Source: Rhodocyclales bacterium (GTDB taxonomy: Bacteria; Pseudomonadota; Gammaproteobacteria; Burkholderiales; Rhodocyclaceae). From it: a DNA stretch of 44,861 nt. The notes beneath the pieces were generated by a model. The model was not told the origin of the DNA and did not search any database. It saw nothing but the letters and a program-made list of their open reading frames with translations. The stretch is from positions 1 through 44,861 of the forward strand of contig JAPLQY010000036.1 in the NCBI GenBank assembly GCA_026399475.1, written 5' to 3'. This document shows positions 1-8,493 of this stretch, in pieces. The stretch's first letter is position 1. Each line of letters begins with the position of its first letter. The position numbers were made by a program, and so were the translations under genes.

Positions 1-623
1 AGATCGCGCATTTCGCCCACCAGAATCACGTCGGGGTCTTCGCGCAGGGCCGAGCGCAGGGCATTGTTGAAGGACAGGGTATGCGGACCGACCTCGCGCT
101 GGTTGATCAGGCACTTCTTGGATTCATGCACGAATTCGATCGGGTCCTCGACCGTAAGAATGTGGCCGTATTCAACATCGTTCTTGTGATTGACCATCGC
201 CGCCAGCGTGGTCGACTTGCCCGAACCGGTCGGCCCCGTCACCAGCACCAGGCCGCGCGGATAGTCGGCCAGTTCTTCAAAAATCTTCGGCGCCTTGAGA
301 TCCTCGAGCGACAGGATCTTCGACGGAATGGTCCGCATCACCGCCGCTGCGCCGCGGTTCTGGACGAAGGCATTGACGCGGAAGCGCGCCAGGTTGGGCA
401 CCGCAAAGGAAAAGTCGCACTCGAGGTTTTCCTCGTAGATCTTGCGCTGCCCATCGTTCATGATGTCATAGATCATGGCATGCACATCCTTGTGCTCCAT
501 GGCCGGCAGATTGATGCGCCGCACGTCGCCATGGACGCGAATCATGGGCGGCATGCCGGACGACAGGTGCAAGTCGGAAGCCTTGTTCTTGACGACGAAA
601 GTGAGCAGTTCGGTGATGTCCAT
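1..623 (-). CDS. pilT: Type IV pilus retraction ATPase PilT (5' part; gene runs off the window start)
   Basis: The minus-strand frame gives 207 residues beginning MDITELLTFVVKNKASDLHL, the typical PilT N-terminus. Walker A GPTGSGKST lies at residues 130-138, the acidic stretch TVEDPIE follows at about 157-163, and the Walker B region DPDVILVGEMRD is at the cut edge. PilT normally has about 345 residues, so roughly the last 40% is outside the window. PilT is the hexameric cytoplasmic ATPase that drives pilus retraction and twitching motility. It is divergent from yggS with 46 bases between start codons, the arrangement common next to yggS-proC in beta- and gammaproteobacteria. PilU is a weaker alternative because its N-terminus differs. 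Confidence 0.95.
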   Translation of the reverse strand, partial: MDITELLTFVVKNKASDLHLSSGMPPMIRVHGDVRRINLPAMEHKDVHAMIYDIMNDGQRKIYEENLECDFSFAVPNLARFRVNAFVQNRGAAAVMRTIPSKILSLEDLKAPKIFEELADYPRGLVLVTGPTGSGKSTTLAAMVNHKNDVEYGHILTVEDPIEFVHESKKCLINQREVGPHTLSFNNALRSALREDPDVILVGEMRD

Positions 624-650
624 GAGCGCTTTCCTGTAGAGGGCCTGCGA

Positions 651-656
651 TATACT
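651..656 (+). promoter_or_regulatory. Possible -10 box for yggS
   Basis: TATACT stands 14 bases before the yggS ATG, in the 46-base gap between the divergent pilT and yggS starts. No convincing -35 box is seen at the usual distance, so this is only a candidate. Confidence 0.25.
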
Positions 657-669
657 TTGAAGTTGCTAT

Positions 670-1350
670 ATGACATCAATCGCCGCCAACTTGCAAGCTG
701 TGCGTGCACGCATTGCCGCTGCCTGCGTTGCCGCCGGGCGGTCGGCGGAATCCGTGCAATTGCTGGCCGTTTCCAAGACCTGGCCCGCCGCCAGCGTGCG
801 TGAAGCCGTGGCAGCCGGGCAGCACGCATTCGGCGAGAACTATGTGCAGGAAGCGACCGACAAGGCGGCAGAACTGGCCGGGCTTGGGCTTGAATGGCAC
901 TTCATCGGGCCGCTACAGAGCAACAAGACGCGCCTGGTGGCCGAGAACTTTGCCTGGGTGCACTCGGTGGACCGCCTGAAAATAGCCGAACGGCTTGCCG
1001 CGCAACGCCCGCCGGGTATCGCGCCGCTACAGCTTTGCCTCCAGGTGAATGTTTCAGGCGAGGCATCGAAGAGCGGCTGCCTGCCGGCGGAGACGGCCTT
1101 GCTGGCGCGCGCGGTGGCGGCGCTGCCCGGGCTCAGACTGCGCGGCCTGATGGCTATTCCCGAACCGAGCGACGACCCGGCGCGGCAGCGTGAGCAGTTC
1201 GCCGTCCTGCGCCGTTTGCGCGATTCGCTGGATCTGGAGCTCGATACCCTGTCGATGGGCATGAGCCACGATCTGGAAGCGGCGATAATGGAAGGCAGCA
1301 CGCTGCTGCGCATCGGCACGGCGATTTTCGGAGAAAGAGTGAAGCTTTGA
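670..1350 (+). CDS. yggS: YggS/PipY family pyridoxal phosphate homeostasis protein
   Basis: The 226-residue product fits the single-domain PLP-binding YggS family (alanine racemase-like TIM barrel, usually 225-235 residues). The Lys in LLAVSKTWPA, residue 36, is the expected PLP-binding lysine, and the C-terminal SMGMSHDLEAAI and RIGTAIFGER motifs that hold the PLP phosphate are intact. The family controls the free PLP pool and affects amino acid and B6 balance; no catalytic activity is established. It is the first gene of a yggS-proC-yggT-yggU string. The spacer to proC is filled by a structured repeat element. Confidence 0.95.
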   Translation: MTSIAANLQAVRARIAAACVAAGRSAESVQLLAVSKTWPAASVREAVAAGQHAFGENYVQEATDKAAELAGLGLEWHFIGPLQSNKTRLVAENFAWVHSVDRLKIAERLAAQRPPGIAPLQLCLQVNVSGEASKSGCLPAETALLARAVAALPGLRLRGLMAIPEPSDDPARQREQFAVLRRLRDSLDLELDTLSMGMSHDLEAAIMEGSTLLRIGTAIFGERVKL

Positions 1351-1462
1351 CTACCATCCCCCCAGCCCCCTTCCCATGGAAGGAGGTGACTACGGTTCGC
1401 AAGCAGTGCTTGCTCCATCTCATTGACTTGCTGCCTCCTTGGGGCGGCCCTGCGGAGGCAGC
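1351..1462 (+). repeat. Triple-hairpin intergenic element, copy A (yggS-proC)
   Basis: The element fills the whole gap from the yggS stop to the proC ATG. Hairpin 1 pairs the CCTTCC/GGAAGG arms around 1369-1383. The conserved linker GTGACTACGGTTC follows. Hairpin 2 is GCAAGC/GCTTGC (1399-1404 with 1408-1413). Hairpin 3 is GCTGCCTCC/GGAGGCAGC (1430-1438 with 1454-1462) around the conserved loop TTGGGGCGGCCCTGC. The 3' arm of hairpin 3 contains GGAGG, the probable proC ribosome binding site, four bases before the ATG. Related copies are at 8909, 24792, 31634 and 35706. Confidence 0.85.
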
Positions 1463-2275
1463 ATGAAAATCACATTCATCGGCGGCGGCAACATGGCTGT
1501 CGCCCTTATCGGCGGGCTGCGCAAGCAGGGCTATTCCGCCGCCGGCATACAGGTGGTGGAGCCCTTCGCAGCGTCCCGCGAAAAACTCACCGAAACCTTC
1601 GGCGTACGCTGCACGGCAACCGTCGATGCGGCGGCACTGAACTGTGAAGTCATGGTACTGGCGGTCAAGCCGCAGCAACTGAGGGAAGCGGTTGCGCCGT
1701 TCAGCGGCAAGCTCGACAATCAGCTGGTGGTAAGCATTGCCGCCGGACTGCGCATGGCCGATATTTCGCGCTGGCTGGGCAACTACAAGAACCTGGTGCG
1801 CACCATGCCCAACACGCCGGCCCTGATCGGCGCCGGCATCACAGGCTTGTGCGCCGACCCGAGCGTGGACCTCGAAGGGCGCACCAATGCCGAAAAAATT
1901 CTCAAGGCGGTGGGCAGTACGGTGTGGATCGAGAACGAAGACAACATGGATGCCGTCACTGCGGTTTCCGGCAGCGGTCCGGCCTACGTGTTCTATTTCA
2001 TCGAAGCCATGGAGGCGGCCGCACTCAAGCTGGGCTTCGATCCGCACTCCGCACGCCAGCTGACCGTGGAAACCTTTCTCGGCGCCGCGAGCCTGGCTGA
2101 ACAGAGCAGCGAGTCGATCTCGACCTTGCGCGAACGCGTGACCTCCAAGGGCGGTACCACAGAAGCGGCCCTGCTGTCATTTGGCGCCAGCGGAATTGCC
2201 AGCGCCATCGAACACGGCATCATGGCCGCCGAGGCGCGTGGACGCGAGCTGGGCAACATCCTTGGTAAAGACTGA
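1463..2275 (+). CDS. proC: Pyrroline-5-carboxylate reductase
   Basis: ProC reduces pyrroline-5-carboxylate to proline with NAD(P)H, the last step of proline synthesis, in the cytoplasm. The 270-residue product starts MKITFIGGGNMA, whose Rossmann glycine motif is at residues 6-10. It has the family hallmarks KPQQL (about 74-78), RTMPNTPA (113-120) and SGSGPAY (169-175), plus the C-terminal RERVTSKGGTTEAAL segment. An upstream in-frame ATG at 1439 falls inside the hairpin loop of repeat copy A, so the ATG at 1463, preceded by GGAGG, is preferred. The stop overlaps the yggT start (TGATG). Confidence 0.97.
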   Translation: MKITFIGGGNMAVALIGGLRKQGYSAAGIQVVEPFAASREKLTETFGVRCTATVDAAALNCEVMVLAVKPQQLREAVAPFSGKLDNQLVVSIAAGLRMADISRWLGNYKNLVRTMPNTPALIGAGITGLCADPSVDLEGRTNAEKILKAVGSTVWIENEDNMDAVTAVSGSGPAYVFYFIEAMEAAALKLGFDPHSARQLTVETFLGAASLAEQSSESISTLRERVTSKGGTTEAALLSFGASGIASAIEHGIMAAEARGRELGNILGKD

Positions 2276-2853
2276 TGCTGGCGCAGATCATCCTTTTCGT
2301 CCTTGATTCGGTCTGCGGCTTCCTGTCAATGGTGCTGCTGGTCCGCTTCGCCATGCAATGGGCGCGCGCTCCGTTTCGCAACCCGCTGGGACAATTCATC
2401 GTCGCCGTGACTGACTGGATGGTGCGCCCGTTGCGTCGCCTGATTCCGGGCCTGTTTGGCCTTGACATGGCCAGCCTGCTGCTGGCCTGGTTGTGGCAGG
2501 TGGTGTACCAGGGGATTGCCCTGGGGTTCTCCGGCGTGCTGCTCGTCGTGTCGCTGGCGCCGGCGCTCGTGGTCGCGCTGCTGGCGGCGCTCGAGGTGGC
2601 CAAGATCAGCCTGTATCTGGTGATGGGGGCCGTGCTGGTGTCGGCAGTGTTTTCCTGGGTAAACCCCTACGCACCACTGGCCGATGTATTCAACACGCTG
2701 ACACGGCCCCTGTTGCGGCCGTTTCGCCGCGTGATTCCTCCCGTCGGCGGCGTAGACCTTTCACCGCTGGCGCTGCTGCTGGTGCTGCAAATAGCCTTGT
2801 TTGTCGTCGCCAGCCTGCGCAACAGCGTATTGCCACTGATGCTGCTTGGATGA
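2275..2853 (+). CDS. yggT: YggT family integral membrane protein
   Basis: This 192-residue hydrophobic protein has two copies of the YGGT domain, each with two membrane segments and the pattern NPLGQFI...RPLRRLIPG in the first half and NVFNTLTRPLLRPFRRVIP-like residues in the second. The duplicated form is usual in proteobacteria. The molecular role is unsettled; links to osmotic tolerance and to cell-division or SepF-neighbour proteins have been proposed in other bacteria. It is translationally coupled to proC (TGATG) and to the next gene (ATGA). Confidence 0.92.
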   Translation: MLAQIILFVLDSVCGFLSMVLLVRFAMQWARAPFRNPLGQFIVAVTDWMVRPLRRLIPGLFGLDMASLLLAWLWQVVYQGIALGFSGVLLVVSLAPALVVALLAALEVAKISLYLVMGAVLVSAVFSWVNPYAPLADVFNTLTRPLLRPFRRVIPPVGGVDLSPLALLLVLQIALFVVASLRNSVLPLMLLG

Positions 2854-3143
2854 GCTGGCTGGTCGCTGATGACGAAGGCGTGACGCTGCGGCTGCACATC
2901 CAGCCAGGAGCGAAAAAAACCGAAGTGGTGGGCCTGCACGGCGAAGCGCTGAAAATCCGGCTTGCGGCGCCGCCGCTGGATGGCAAGGCCAATGCCTGCC
3001 TGATCGCATTTCTCGCCGAGCGGCTTGGCGTCGCCAAAGCCGCGATCAGCCTGGTAAGTGGCGAAACCTCCCGCGCCAAGCGGGTTCGTATCAGCGGTGT
3101 CGATCCGGCATCGGTAACAAGTGTTCTCGGGGCTCGTGATTAA
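2850..3143 (+). CDS. yggU: DUF167 (YggU) family protein
   Basis: The 97-residue product begins MSWLVADDEGVTLRLHIQPG and contains the DUF167 signature, with QPGAKKTEVVGLHG followed by LKIRLAAPPLDGKAN and ending in SGETSRAKRVRI. The ATG overlaps the yggT stop (ATGA), so the start is well supported. The function of the family is unknown despite solved structures. Its last 53 bases overlap convergently with the 3' end of the cyclase gene on the other strand, so both C-terminal tails are encoded by the same DNA. Confidence 0.93.
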   Translation: MSWLVADDEGVTLRLHIQPGAKKTEVVGLHGEALKIRLAAPPLDGKANACLIAFLAERLGVAKAAISLVSGETSRAKRVRISGVDPASVTSVLGARD

Positions 3144-4400
3144 TTTTGGCTTGCGGGCCAGCGACAAAGTACATATCGATCTGTCCCTTGCCCTTGGCAT
3201 CCAGCTTGCCCCGGTACTCGCAATCGAATTCTTCCCGGATCAGGTCGAACGTGTAGGCCGAGACATTGACCCGGCCGATCTCGCCCGAGCTTTCCATGCG
3301 GGAAGCGACGTTGACGGTATCGCCCCAGATGTCGAAGGCGTACTTCCGCTTGCCGACCACGCCGGCCACCACCGGGCCGGAATGGATTCCCACGCGGAGC
3401 GCCCATTTGAAGGCAGCCGTCCTGTTTCGATTCTCAAGGTAGGCCAGCATGTCCAGTCCGGCGCGCACGCAGCGTTGCGCATGGTCTGCGCACGGTTTGG
3501 GCAGGCCGGCCGCAGCCATGTAGGCGTCGCCTATGGTCTTGATCTTCTCGACACCGCAGGCATCGGTGATGTCGTCAAAGGCGGCGAATATTTCGTTGAG
3601 CTCGGCAACCATTCGTTCGGCAGGCATGGACGAGGCTACCTGGGTGAAGCCGCTGAAGTCGGTGAACAGGATGGTGACGGACTCGTGCCGCGCCGGACGC
3701 GCGCTGCCGGTCGCCGACAACTCCTGAGCCAGTTCCGCCGGCAGGATGTTGAGCAGCAGCCTCTCGGAGCGTTCGTGTTCGACGGCGACGTCGCGCACTG
3801 CCAGGAATGCGCGTCGCAGGGCGAGATCCATCTGATAGCAAATCAGCATGCCCCAGAGGTTCGCCGTCAGGAGCGCACCCGCATGCCGGTACATGTTGAT
3901 TCCGGACAGTAATCCGAGCGCGCTGAGCAAGACCAGGTACATGGCCATGCTGATCCATCCAGCGGCCACGGCCGCCGGAAAACGCAATCGAAAAACGCCA
4001 TAGATGCTGAACAAATGGATGCTCATCAAGAAAAAGCCGGACGCTTCGAACGTCGGCGAATGCGACACGGCACGAATCATCCCGAAGGACATCGCCCATG
4101 CCATAGCGAACATCAGCCACTGATGCCGGTACAAAAAAAATTTCGGTGGGTCAAGACATAGCAGAGGCCGACCGTGGCCAGAACCAGAGCGACGATTCCC
4201 GGCATCCACTCTCGAGTGGGCGGACTTATCCAGAAGGCCGCAGGCCATATAAGAAACAGCGTTATCGCCGCAGCGCAGACCAGCGCGATTCGAATCGGTC
4301 GCAGGGACTTGCGCGCCTGCTCCTCGGCAAAAGCCTGCTCCAGTTCCGCGTCTGCGAAACGCAGCGTGAAGCGATTCATGCGGGCAGTGTCGGCGTTCAT
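3091..4400 (-). CDS. Membrane-anchored class III adenylate cyclase, frame broken at a T8 run
   Basis: The N-terminal frame starts at 4400 (MNADTARMNRFTLRF) and carries about two membrane segments. It would end in a stop shortly after a run of eight T (plus-strand A run 4133-4140). One extra T, or a -1 slip, joins it to the frame reading LYRHQWLMFAMAW, which has further membrane segments, the linker NILPAELAQEL and a complete cyclase domain. The intact protein would be about 436 residues. Catalytic features are TDFSGFT (metal Asp), EKIKTIGDAYM (Lys at the purine-selecting position), FDIWGDTVNVASRME (Asp at the second selecting position, then the Asn/Arg pair). Lys plus Asp predicts ATP, so cAMP rather than cGMP. 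It lies 18 bases downstream of the acyltransferase gene. Sequencing error, phase variation, true loss or programmed frameshifting are all possible. Confidence 0.8.
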
Positions 4401-4418
4401 GTTCGCGTGTGAGTGAGG

Positions 4419-5624
4419 TCAGCGAGAAATCCTCGATTCCCGCCATGGCCAATCCAGGTCGAAGCGGCGTCCATACAGGAAATCGCTGATCCAGGTCTTC
4501 TGCACCCAGTAGTGGAATGTCGTAAAAGCCACGAACGAGGTGAAGCCGCAGACGAGCAGAAACTTGAGCATGGCGGGAAGGTCGAATTGCAGCAGCCACC
4601 AGCCGGCGAGGAACACCAGCGGCAGGTGCACCAGGAAGACCCAGTACGCCGATTGCGACACATAGACGATCCAGGACGATTCGCGGTCGAAGAAGCGCAA
4701 TGCGCTGCCGAGGAACAGGTAGACCAGAACCCATGTGCATAGTCCCTGTACCAGCACTGCGCCCAGATGAACCGCAAAGTTGTCGCCGGGGGCGACGGCG
4801 TCGTAGTGGCTCACAACCAGCGAAAGCGGGAACAGGACGGCCGCAAGCACCGCCCAGAAAGGGGCATTTCGCGCCAGGGCGGGCAGGAAAACGGGATAGT
4901 GATGGAAGATGTAACCGAGCACGAAGAAGAACGAAAAATAGAGCAGGGCCGGCAAGTGCGGCTTGACGAAGGAGTACTCCATGAATACCGTGCCGCCCTC
5001 GAACGGCCACAGGCTGGCTGCCGTCAAAACCGCAAACATCACCAGCAGCAGGGGTGAAACCAGCCATCGCTTCACGCTATCCTCGAACTTCAGGCTGACC
5101 CGTACCAGGAAATCGCACAGCGGTATCAGCAGGTAGAAGAAGCAGAGGTAATACAGAAACCACAGGTGTCCGAGGGTCGGCTTGTCGATGGGGAAGCCCG
5201 CCGCTATGAGTTCCTGCTTGAAGGTTTGAACGGCCGCGAAAGAGGGAATGAAGTCGTGCGTCCCGTACCGGGCGCTGAGCATGAATGTCACCATCAACAG
5301 ACCGGTGACCGGCAATATCGTTACGGCACCCGCAACCAGCGGCGCCAGAATCCGCTTCGCGCGGTTGCTGTAGGTGCCGCGAAGGCCGCGCTTTTCGATC
5401 AGCAGGGAGGTGAAGAACCCAGCCAGGACGAAGAACGTCGGCATGCGAAAGCTGTGAATAAAGGCAAGAAAGACGTTGAAGACATACGCCGTGTTGTGGT
5501 CTGTGGGGAAGGGATAGCGCGCCGGCGGATCGGCGAGATAAAGCATGCAGGCATGCAGGACGATGCCCAGCATCATCATGCCGCCGCGCAAGGCATCGAG
5601 ACCATAGTACCGGCGGTTATCCAT
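4419..5624 (-). CDS. Acyltransferase 3 family membrane protein (MdoC/OpgC-like)
   Basis: The 401-residue protein has about ten hydrophobic segments and the acyltransferase-3 N-terminal pattern YYGLDALRGGMMMLGIVLHA, with the conserved His at the end of the first membrane segment, then SFRMPTFFVLAGFF and FLYYLCFFYLLIPL. This family moves acyl or succinyl groups across the inner membrane onto sugars. The MMMLGIVLHA pattern resembles the glucan-modifying MdoC/OpgC branch, but no glucan synthesis genes are nearby, so the substrate is open. It sits 85 bases downstream of pyrC' and 18 bases upstream of the cyclase gene, probably co-transcribed with the latter. Confidence 0.8.
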   Translation of the reverse strand: MDNRRYYGLDALRGGMMMLGIVLHACMLYLADPPARYPFPTDHNTAYVFNVFLAFIHSFRMPTFFVLAGFFTSLLIEKRGLRGTYSNRAKRILAPLVAGAVTILPVTGLLMVTFMLSARYGTHDFIPSFAAVQTFKQELIAAGFPIDKPTLGHLWFLYYLCFFYLLIPLCDFLVRVSLKFEDSVKRWLVSPLLLVMFAVLTAASLWPFEGGTVFMEYSFVKPHLPALLYFSFFFVLGYIFHHYPVFLPALARNAPFWAVLAAVLFPLSLVVSHYDAVAPGDNFAVHLGAVLVQGLCTWVLVYLFLGSALRFFDRESSWIVYVSQSAYWVFLVHLPLVFLAGWWLLQFDLPAMLKFLLVCGFTSFVAFTTFHYWVQKTWISDFLYGRRFDLDWPWRESRISR

Positions 5625-5709
5625 TTGCGTTCCGCGGATTCCTCCTCGCGGGCAGGCAATTCAGATTCATGTCCCGAAGGGACGGTATCCACTCGGACGC
5701 TGGCCGGCG

Positions 5710-6993
5710 TCAGCCAAGCGTACCGTCGAAGGCCAGGTGGCCATCGATCAGGGTGTAGCGCACGCGGCCGGGCAACTCGAGGCCGAGGAAGGGCGTGTTC
5801 TTGCCCTGGCTTCTGAGGTTCTCGCGGCTGACCAGGAGCCAGGCTGCCGGATCGAAGACGCAGATATCGGCCGCGGCGCCCAGTGCCAGGCTGCCAGCCT
5901 TGACGCCGAGAATGCGGGCCGGGTCCGAGGTCACGCGTGCCAGCGCGGTCATCAGCGGCAACTTCATTTCCTGCGCCCACTTGAGCGTCAGCGGCAGCAG
6001 CAGTTCGAGCCCGGTGGCGCCGACGTCAGCTTCCTCGAAAGGCATCTGCTTGCCGTCGTCATCGACCGGGGTGTGGTCGGAGCACAGCGCGTTGATCGCG
6101 CCCGAGGCCAGGCCGGTACGCAAGGCATCCCGATCGCGTTGCGAGCGCAGTGGCGGATCGAGTCGTGCATGCGCGTCGAAGAAACCCAGATCCATCTCGC
6201 ACAGGTGCAGGTGATGAATCGCCACGTCGCAGGTCACCGCAATGCCTGCGGCACGCGCGGCAACGATCATTTCGACACCGGCCGCAGACGACACGCGGGT
6301 CACGTGCACCCGGGCGCCGGTCTCGCGCGCCAGTTGCAGAATGGTTGCCAGCGCGATGGTTTCCGCCGCCACAGGAATTCCGGCCAGCCCCAGGCGCGCC
6401 GCGACTTCACCGTCGTGGGCGACACCCTTCTTGGCCAGGAAGGGGTCCTGCGCCTGCAGCCAGACGGGAAAATCGAAGGTCGCTGCGTACATCATGGCGC
6501 GCAGCAGCACCTGGGTGTCGACGATGGCCCGATTGGCCTGTCCGAAAGCGACGCAACCGGCCTCGGAGAGTTCGGCCATTTCGGTAAGCGCCTTGCCTTC
6601 CAGTTGCACGGTAAGCGCTCCCACCGGGTGGACGTGGGCAAACTCGGGCAGCCGCGCCCGATGGGTCAGCATTTCCACCAACCCCGGCTCGTCCAGCACC
6701 GGATCGGTATCCGGCGGACAGGCGAGTGACGTGACACCGCCGGCCGCTGCCGCTGCCATTTCTGATTCCAGCGTGGCCCTGTATTCAAATCCCGGTTCGC
6801 GCAGCCGTGCCGCAAGATCGACCAGACCGGGGCAGACGATGCAGCCGGTCGCATCCAGCACGCTGTTGGCTTCGAAACCGGCCGGCGCGTTGCCGACGCC
6901 GACTATGCGTCCGGCAGCGATGAACAGGTCCAGCAGCTTGTCGGTCTTGCTCGCCGGGTCGATCAGGCGGCCGTTCTTGATGTGTATTTTCAT
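5710..6993 (-). CDS. pyrX: Non-catalytic dihydroorotase-like subunit PyrC' (PyrX)
   Basis: The 427-residue amidohydrolase-fold protein aligns with type I dihydroorotases, but the metal-binding HxH of the usual HVHLREPG is replaced: the sequence reads DLAARLREPG. The later metal and carboxylysine region is also altered (QAQDPFLAKKG), while SDHTP and the LDPPLRS segment remain. This is the pattern of PyrC', known in Pseudomonas as an inactive partner that holds aspartate transcarbamoylase in a large complex. The position, 10 bases after pyrB, supports that role. A separate active dihydroorotase should exist elsewhere in the genome. Confidence 0.9.
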   Translation of the reverse strand: MKIHIKNGRLIDPASKTDKLLDLFIAAGRIVGVGNAPAGFEANSVLDATGCIVCPGLVDLAARLREPGFEYRATLESEMAAAAAGGVTSLACPPDTDPVLDEPGLVEMLTHRARLPEFAHVHPVGALTVQLEGKALTEMAELSEAGCVAFGQANRAIVDTQVLLRAMMYAATFDFPVWLQAQDPFLAKKGVAHDGEVAARLGLAGIPVAAETIALATILQLARETGARVHVTRVSSAAGVEMIVAARAAGIAVTCDVAIHHLHLCEMDLGFFDAHARLDPPLRSQRDRDALRTGLASGAINALCSDHTPVDDDGKQMPFEEADVGATGLELLLPLTLKWAQEMKLPLMTALARVTSDPARILGVKAGSLALGAAADICVFDPAAWLLVSRENLRSQGKNTPFLGLELPGRVRYTLIDGHLAFDGTLG

Positions 6994-7003
6994 GACTGTC
7001 CGC

Positions 7004-7981
7004 TCAATTGCCGGCCAGCATGGCCATCACCGCCATACGTACCGCGATGCCGAAAGTGACTTGCGGCAGGATCACGGCCTGGCCGCCGTCGGCCACAGCC
7101 GAGTCGATCTCGACGCCGCGATTCATCGGCCCCGGATGCATGACGATGGCGTCGGGCTTGGCCAGTGCCAGCTTTTCCGTCGTCAGGCCGTAGGACTTGA
7201 AGTACTCCTGCGTCGAGGGCAGCAGGGCGCCCTGCATGCGTTCATTCTGCAGACGCAGCATCATCACCACATCGACGCCACGGAGGCCTTCGCGCATGTC
7301 GTGGAACACCCTCACCCCGAGGCGTTCGACGCCTGTCGGCAACAAAGTCTTGGGCGCTATGACGCGCACTTCGGGAACACCCAGCGTGGTCAATGCATGG
7401 ATCTGGCTGCGCGCCACGCGGGAATGCAGCACATCGCCGACGATGGCCACGGTGAGCTGGGTGAAATCCGCCTTGTAGTGGCGGATGGTGTACATGTCGA
7501 GAAGGCCTTGCGTCGGATGCGCATGGCGGCCGTCGCCGGCATTCACGACATGGATATGGTCGCGCCCGGTCGCCGCCATATGCTGCGCGATGAGGAAGGG
7601 TGCGCCGCTCGAGGCGTGCCGCACGACGAACATGTCAGCCTGCATCGCCGCAAGGTTGTCCGCCGTATCCAGAAGGGTTTCGCCTTTGTTTGCCGAGGAG
7701 GTATTGATGTTGAGGTTGATGACGTCGGCGGAAAGTCGCTTGGCGGCAATCTCGAACGTGGTCCGCGTGCGCGTCGAATTCTCGAAGAACAGGTTGAACA
7801 CGCTCTTGCCACGCAACAGCGGCACCTTCTTCACTTCGCGCTCGGCGACTTCGGAAAACGGCGCGGCGGTATCAAGAATGCGCGTCAGCACGTCGCGCGG
7901 CAAACCCTCGATGGTCAGCAGATGCTGCAGCTCGCCGTGGCTGTTGAGTTGTGGGCTCTTCTGGCTCCCGAATGCGCTCAT
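7004..7981 (-). CDS. pyrB: Aspartate carbamoyltransferase catalytic chain
   Basis: PyrB joins carbamoyl phosphate and aspartate, the first committed step of pyrimidine synthesis. The 325-residue sequence has the carbamoyl phosphate motif [13 protein letters not shown], the second-site loop [20 protein letters not shown] and the C-terminal [12 protein letters not shown]. It starts with an N-terminal extension ending [16 protein letters not shown], as in the Pseudomonas-type enzyme that associates with PyrC'. Its ATG overlaps the pyrR stop (ATGA), and pyrC' follows after 10 bases. No pyrI regulatory gene is present here. Confidence 0.97.
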   Translation of the reverse strand: MSAFGSQKSPQLNSHGELQHLLTIEGLPRDVLTRILDTAAPFSEVAEREVKKVPLLRGKSVFNLFFENSTRTRTTFEIAAKRLSADVINLNINTSSANKGETLLDTADNLAAMQADMFVVRHASSGAPFLIAQHMAATGRDHIHVVNAGDGRHAHPTQGLLDMYTIRHYKADFTQLTVAIVGDVLHSRVARSQIHALTTLGVPEVRVIAPKTLLPTGVERLGVRVFHDMREGLRGVDVVMMLRLQNERMQGALLPSTQEYFKSYGLTTEKLALAKPDAIVMHPGPMNRGVEIDSAVADGGQAVILPQVTFGIAVRMAVMAMLAGN

Positions 7982-8493
7982 TTCTCGATCAACCGAAAGG
8001 ACAGTCCGCCGTCAGTCGCCCGCTCCAGCGCCAGTATCTGGGCGGCGGGCAGGCTCAGCGAATGCGGACAGAAACTCGGCGCGATGGGCAACTCCCGACC
8101 ACCGCGATCAGTCAGTACGGCAAGGTCGATTCGTGCCGGCCGACCGTAGTCGAACAGCTCGTTCATCGCTGCACGGATGGTGCGGCCGGTATAGAGCACA
8201 TCATCGACGATGACGATGTGCGCACCCTCGACATCGAAAGGTATCTGCGAAGTCTTGGCGTTGGCGTGCAAACCGCGCTGATGGTAGTCATCGCGATAGA
8301 AGGACACATCCATCGAGCCGGAGGGGACTTGCAGACCCAGCGCAGCGTGCAGGCGCTCGGCGACCCAGACGCCGCCCGTGTGGATGCCTACCAGAGCAGT
8401 GGTGGCGGGGTCAACATAGGGCCGCATGGCCTCGGCGAGGGACGCGCAGAGTGCTTCGGCGTCAGGCAGTTGCATGGGCGGTTGGGTGGCCAT
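7978..8493 (-). CDS. pyrR: PyrR bifunctional regulator / uracil phosphoribosyltransferase
   Basis: The product (171 residues from the ATG at 8493) contains the PRPP-binding motif [18 protein letters not shown], the family pattern [14 protein letters not shown] near the N-terminus and [10 protein letters not shown] in the middle. PyrR proteins bind pyr mRNA in Firmicutes and have uracil phosphoribosyltransferase activity; in Pseudomonas-like operons PyrR acts on pyrimidine gene expression by other means. Three in-frame ATGs (8499, 8493, 8475) all overlap the 3' end of ruvX, and none has a clear ribosome binding site, so the exact start is uncertain. The stop overlaps pyrB. Confidence 0.92.
   Translation of the reverse strand: MATQPPMQLPDAEALCASLAEAMRPYVDPATTALVGIHTGGVWVAERLHAALGLQVPSGSMDVSFYRDDYHQRGLHANAKTSQIPFDVEGAHIVIVDDVLYTGRTIRAAMNELFDYGRPARIDLAVLTDRGGRELPIAPSFCPHSLSLPAAQILALERATDGGLSFRLIEK

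Noticed and set aside
3121..3912. Plus-strand open frame opposite the cyclase gene
   Set aside because: The opposite strand encodes complete cyclase motifs; the plus-strand frame has none.
4419..5067. Extension of the cyclase frame upstream to 5067, giving over 650 residues
   Set aside because: That part of the frame is the out-of-frame reading of the acyltransferase gene; the real N-terminus is in the neighbouring frame from 4400.
6242..8149. Long plus-strand open frame of over 600 codons opposite pyrC' and pyrB
   Set aside because: It is the antisense shadow of two well-recognised genes in GC-rich DNA; its translation is rich in Ser, Arg and Ala with no domain.
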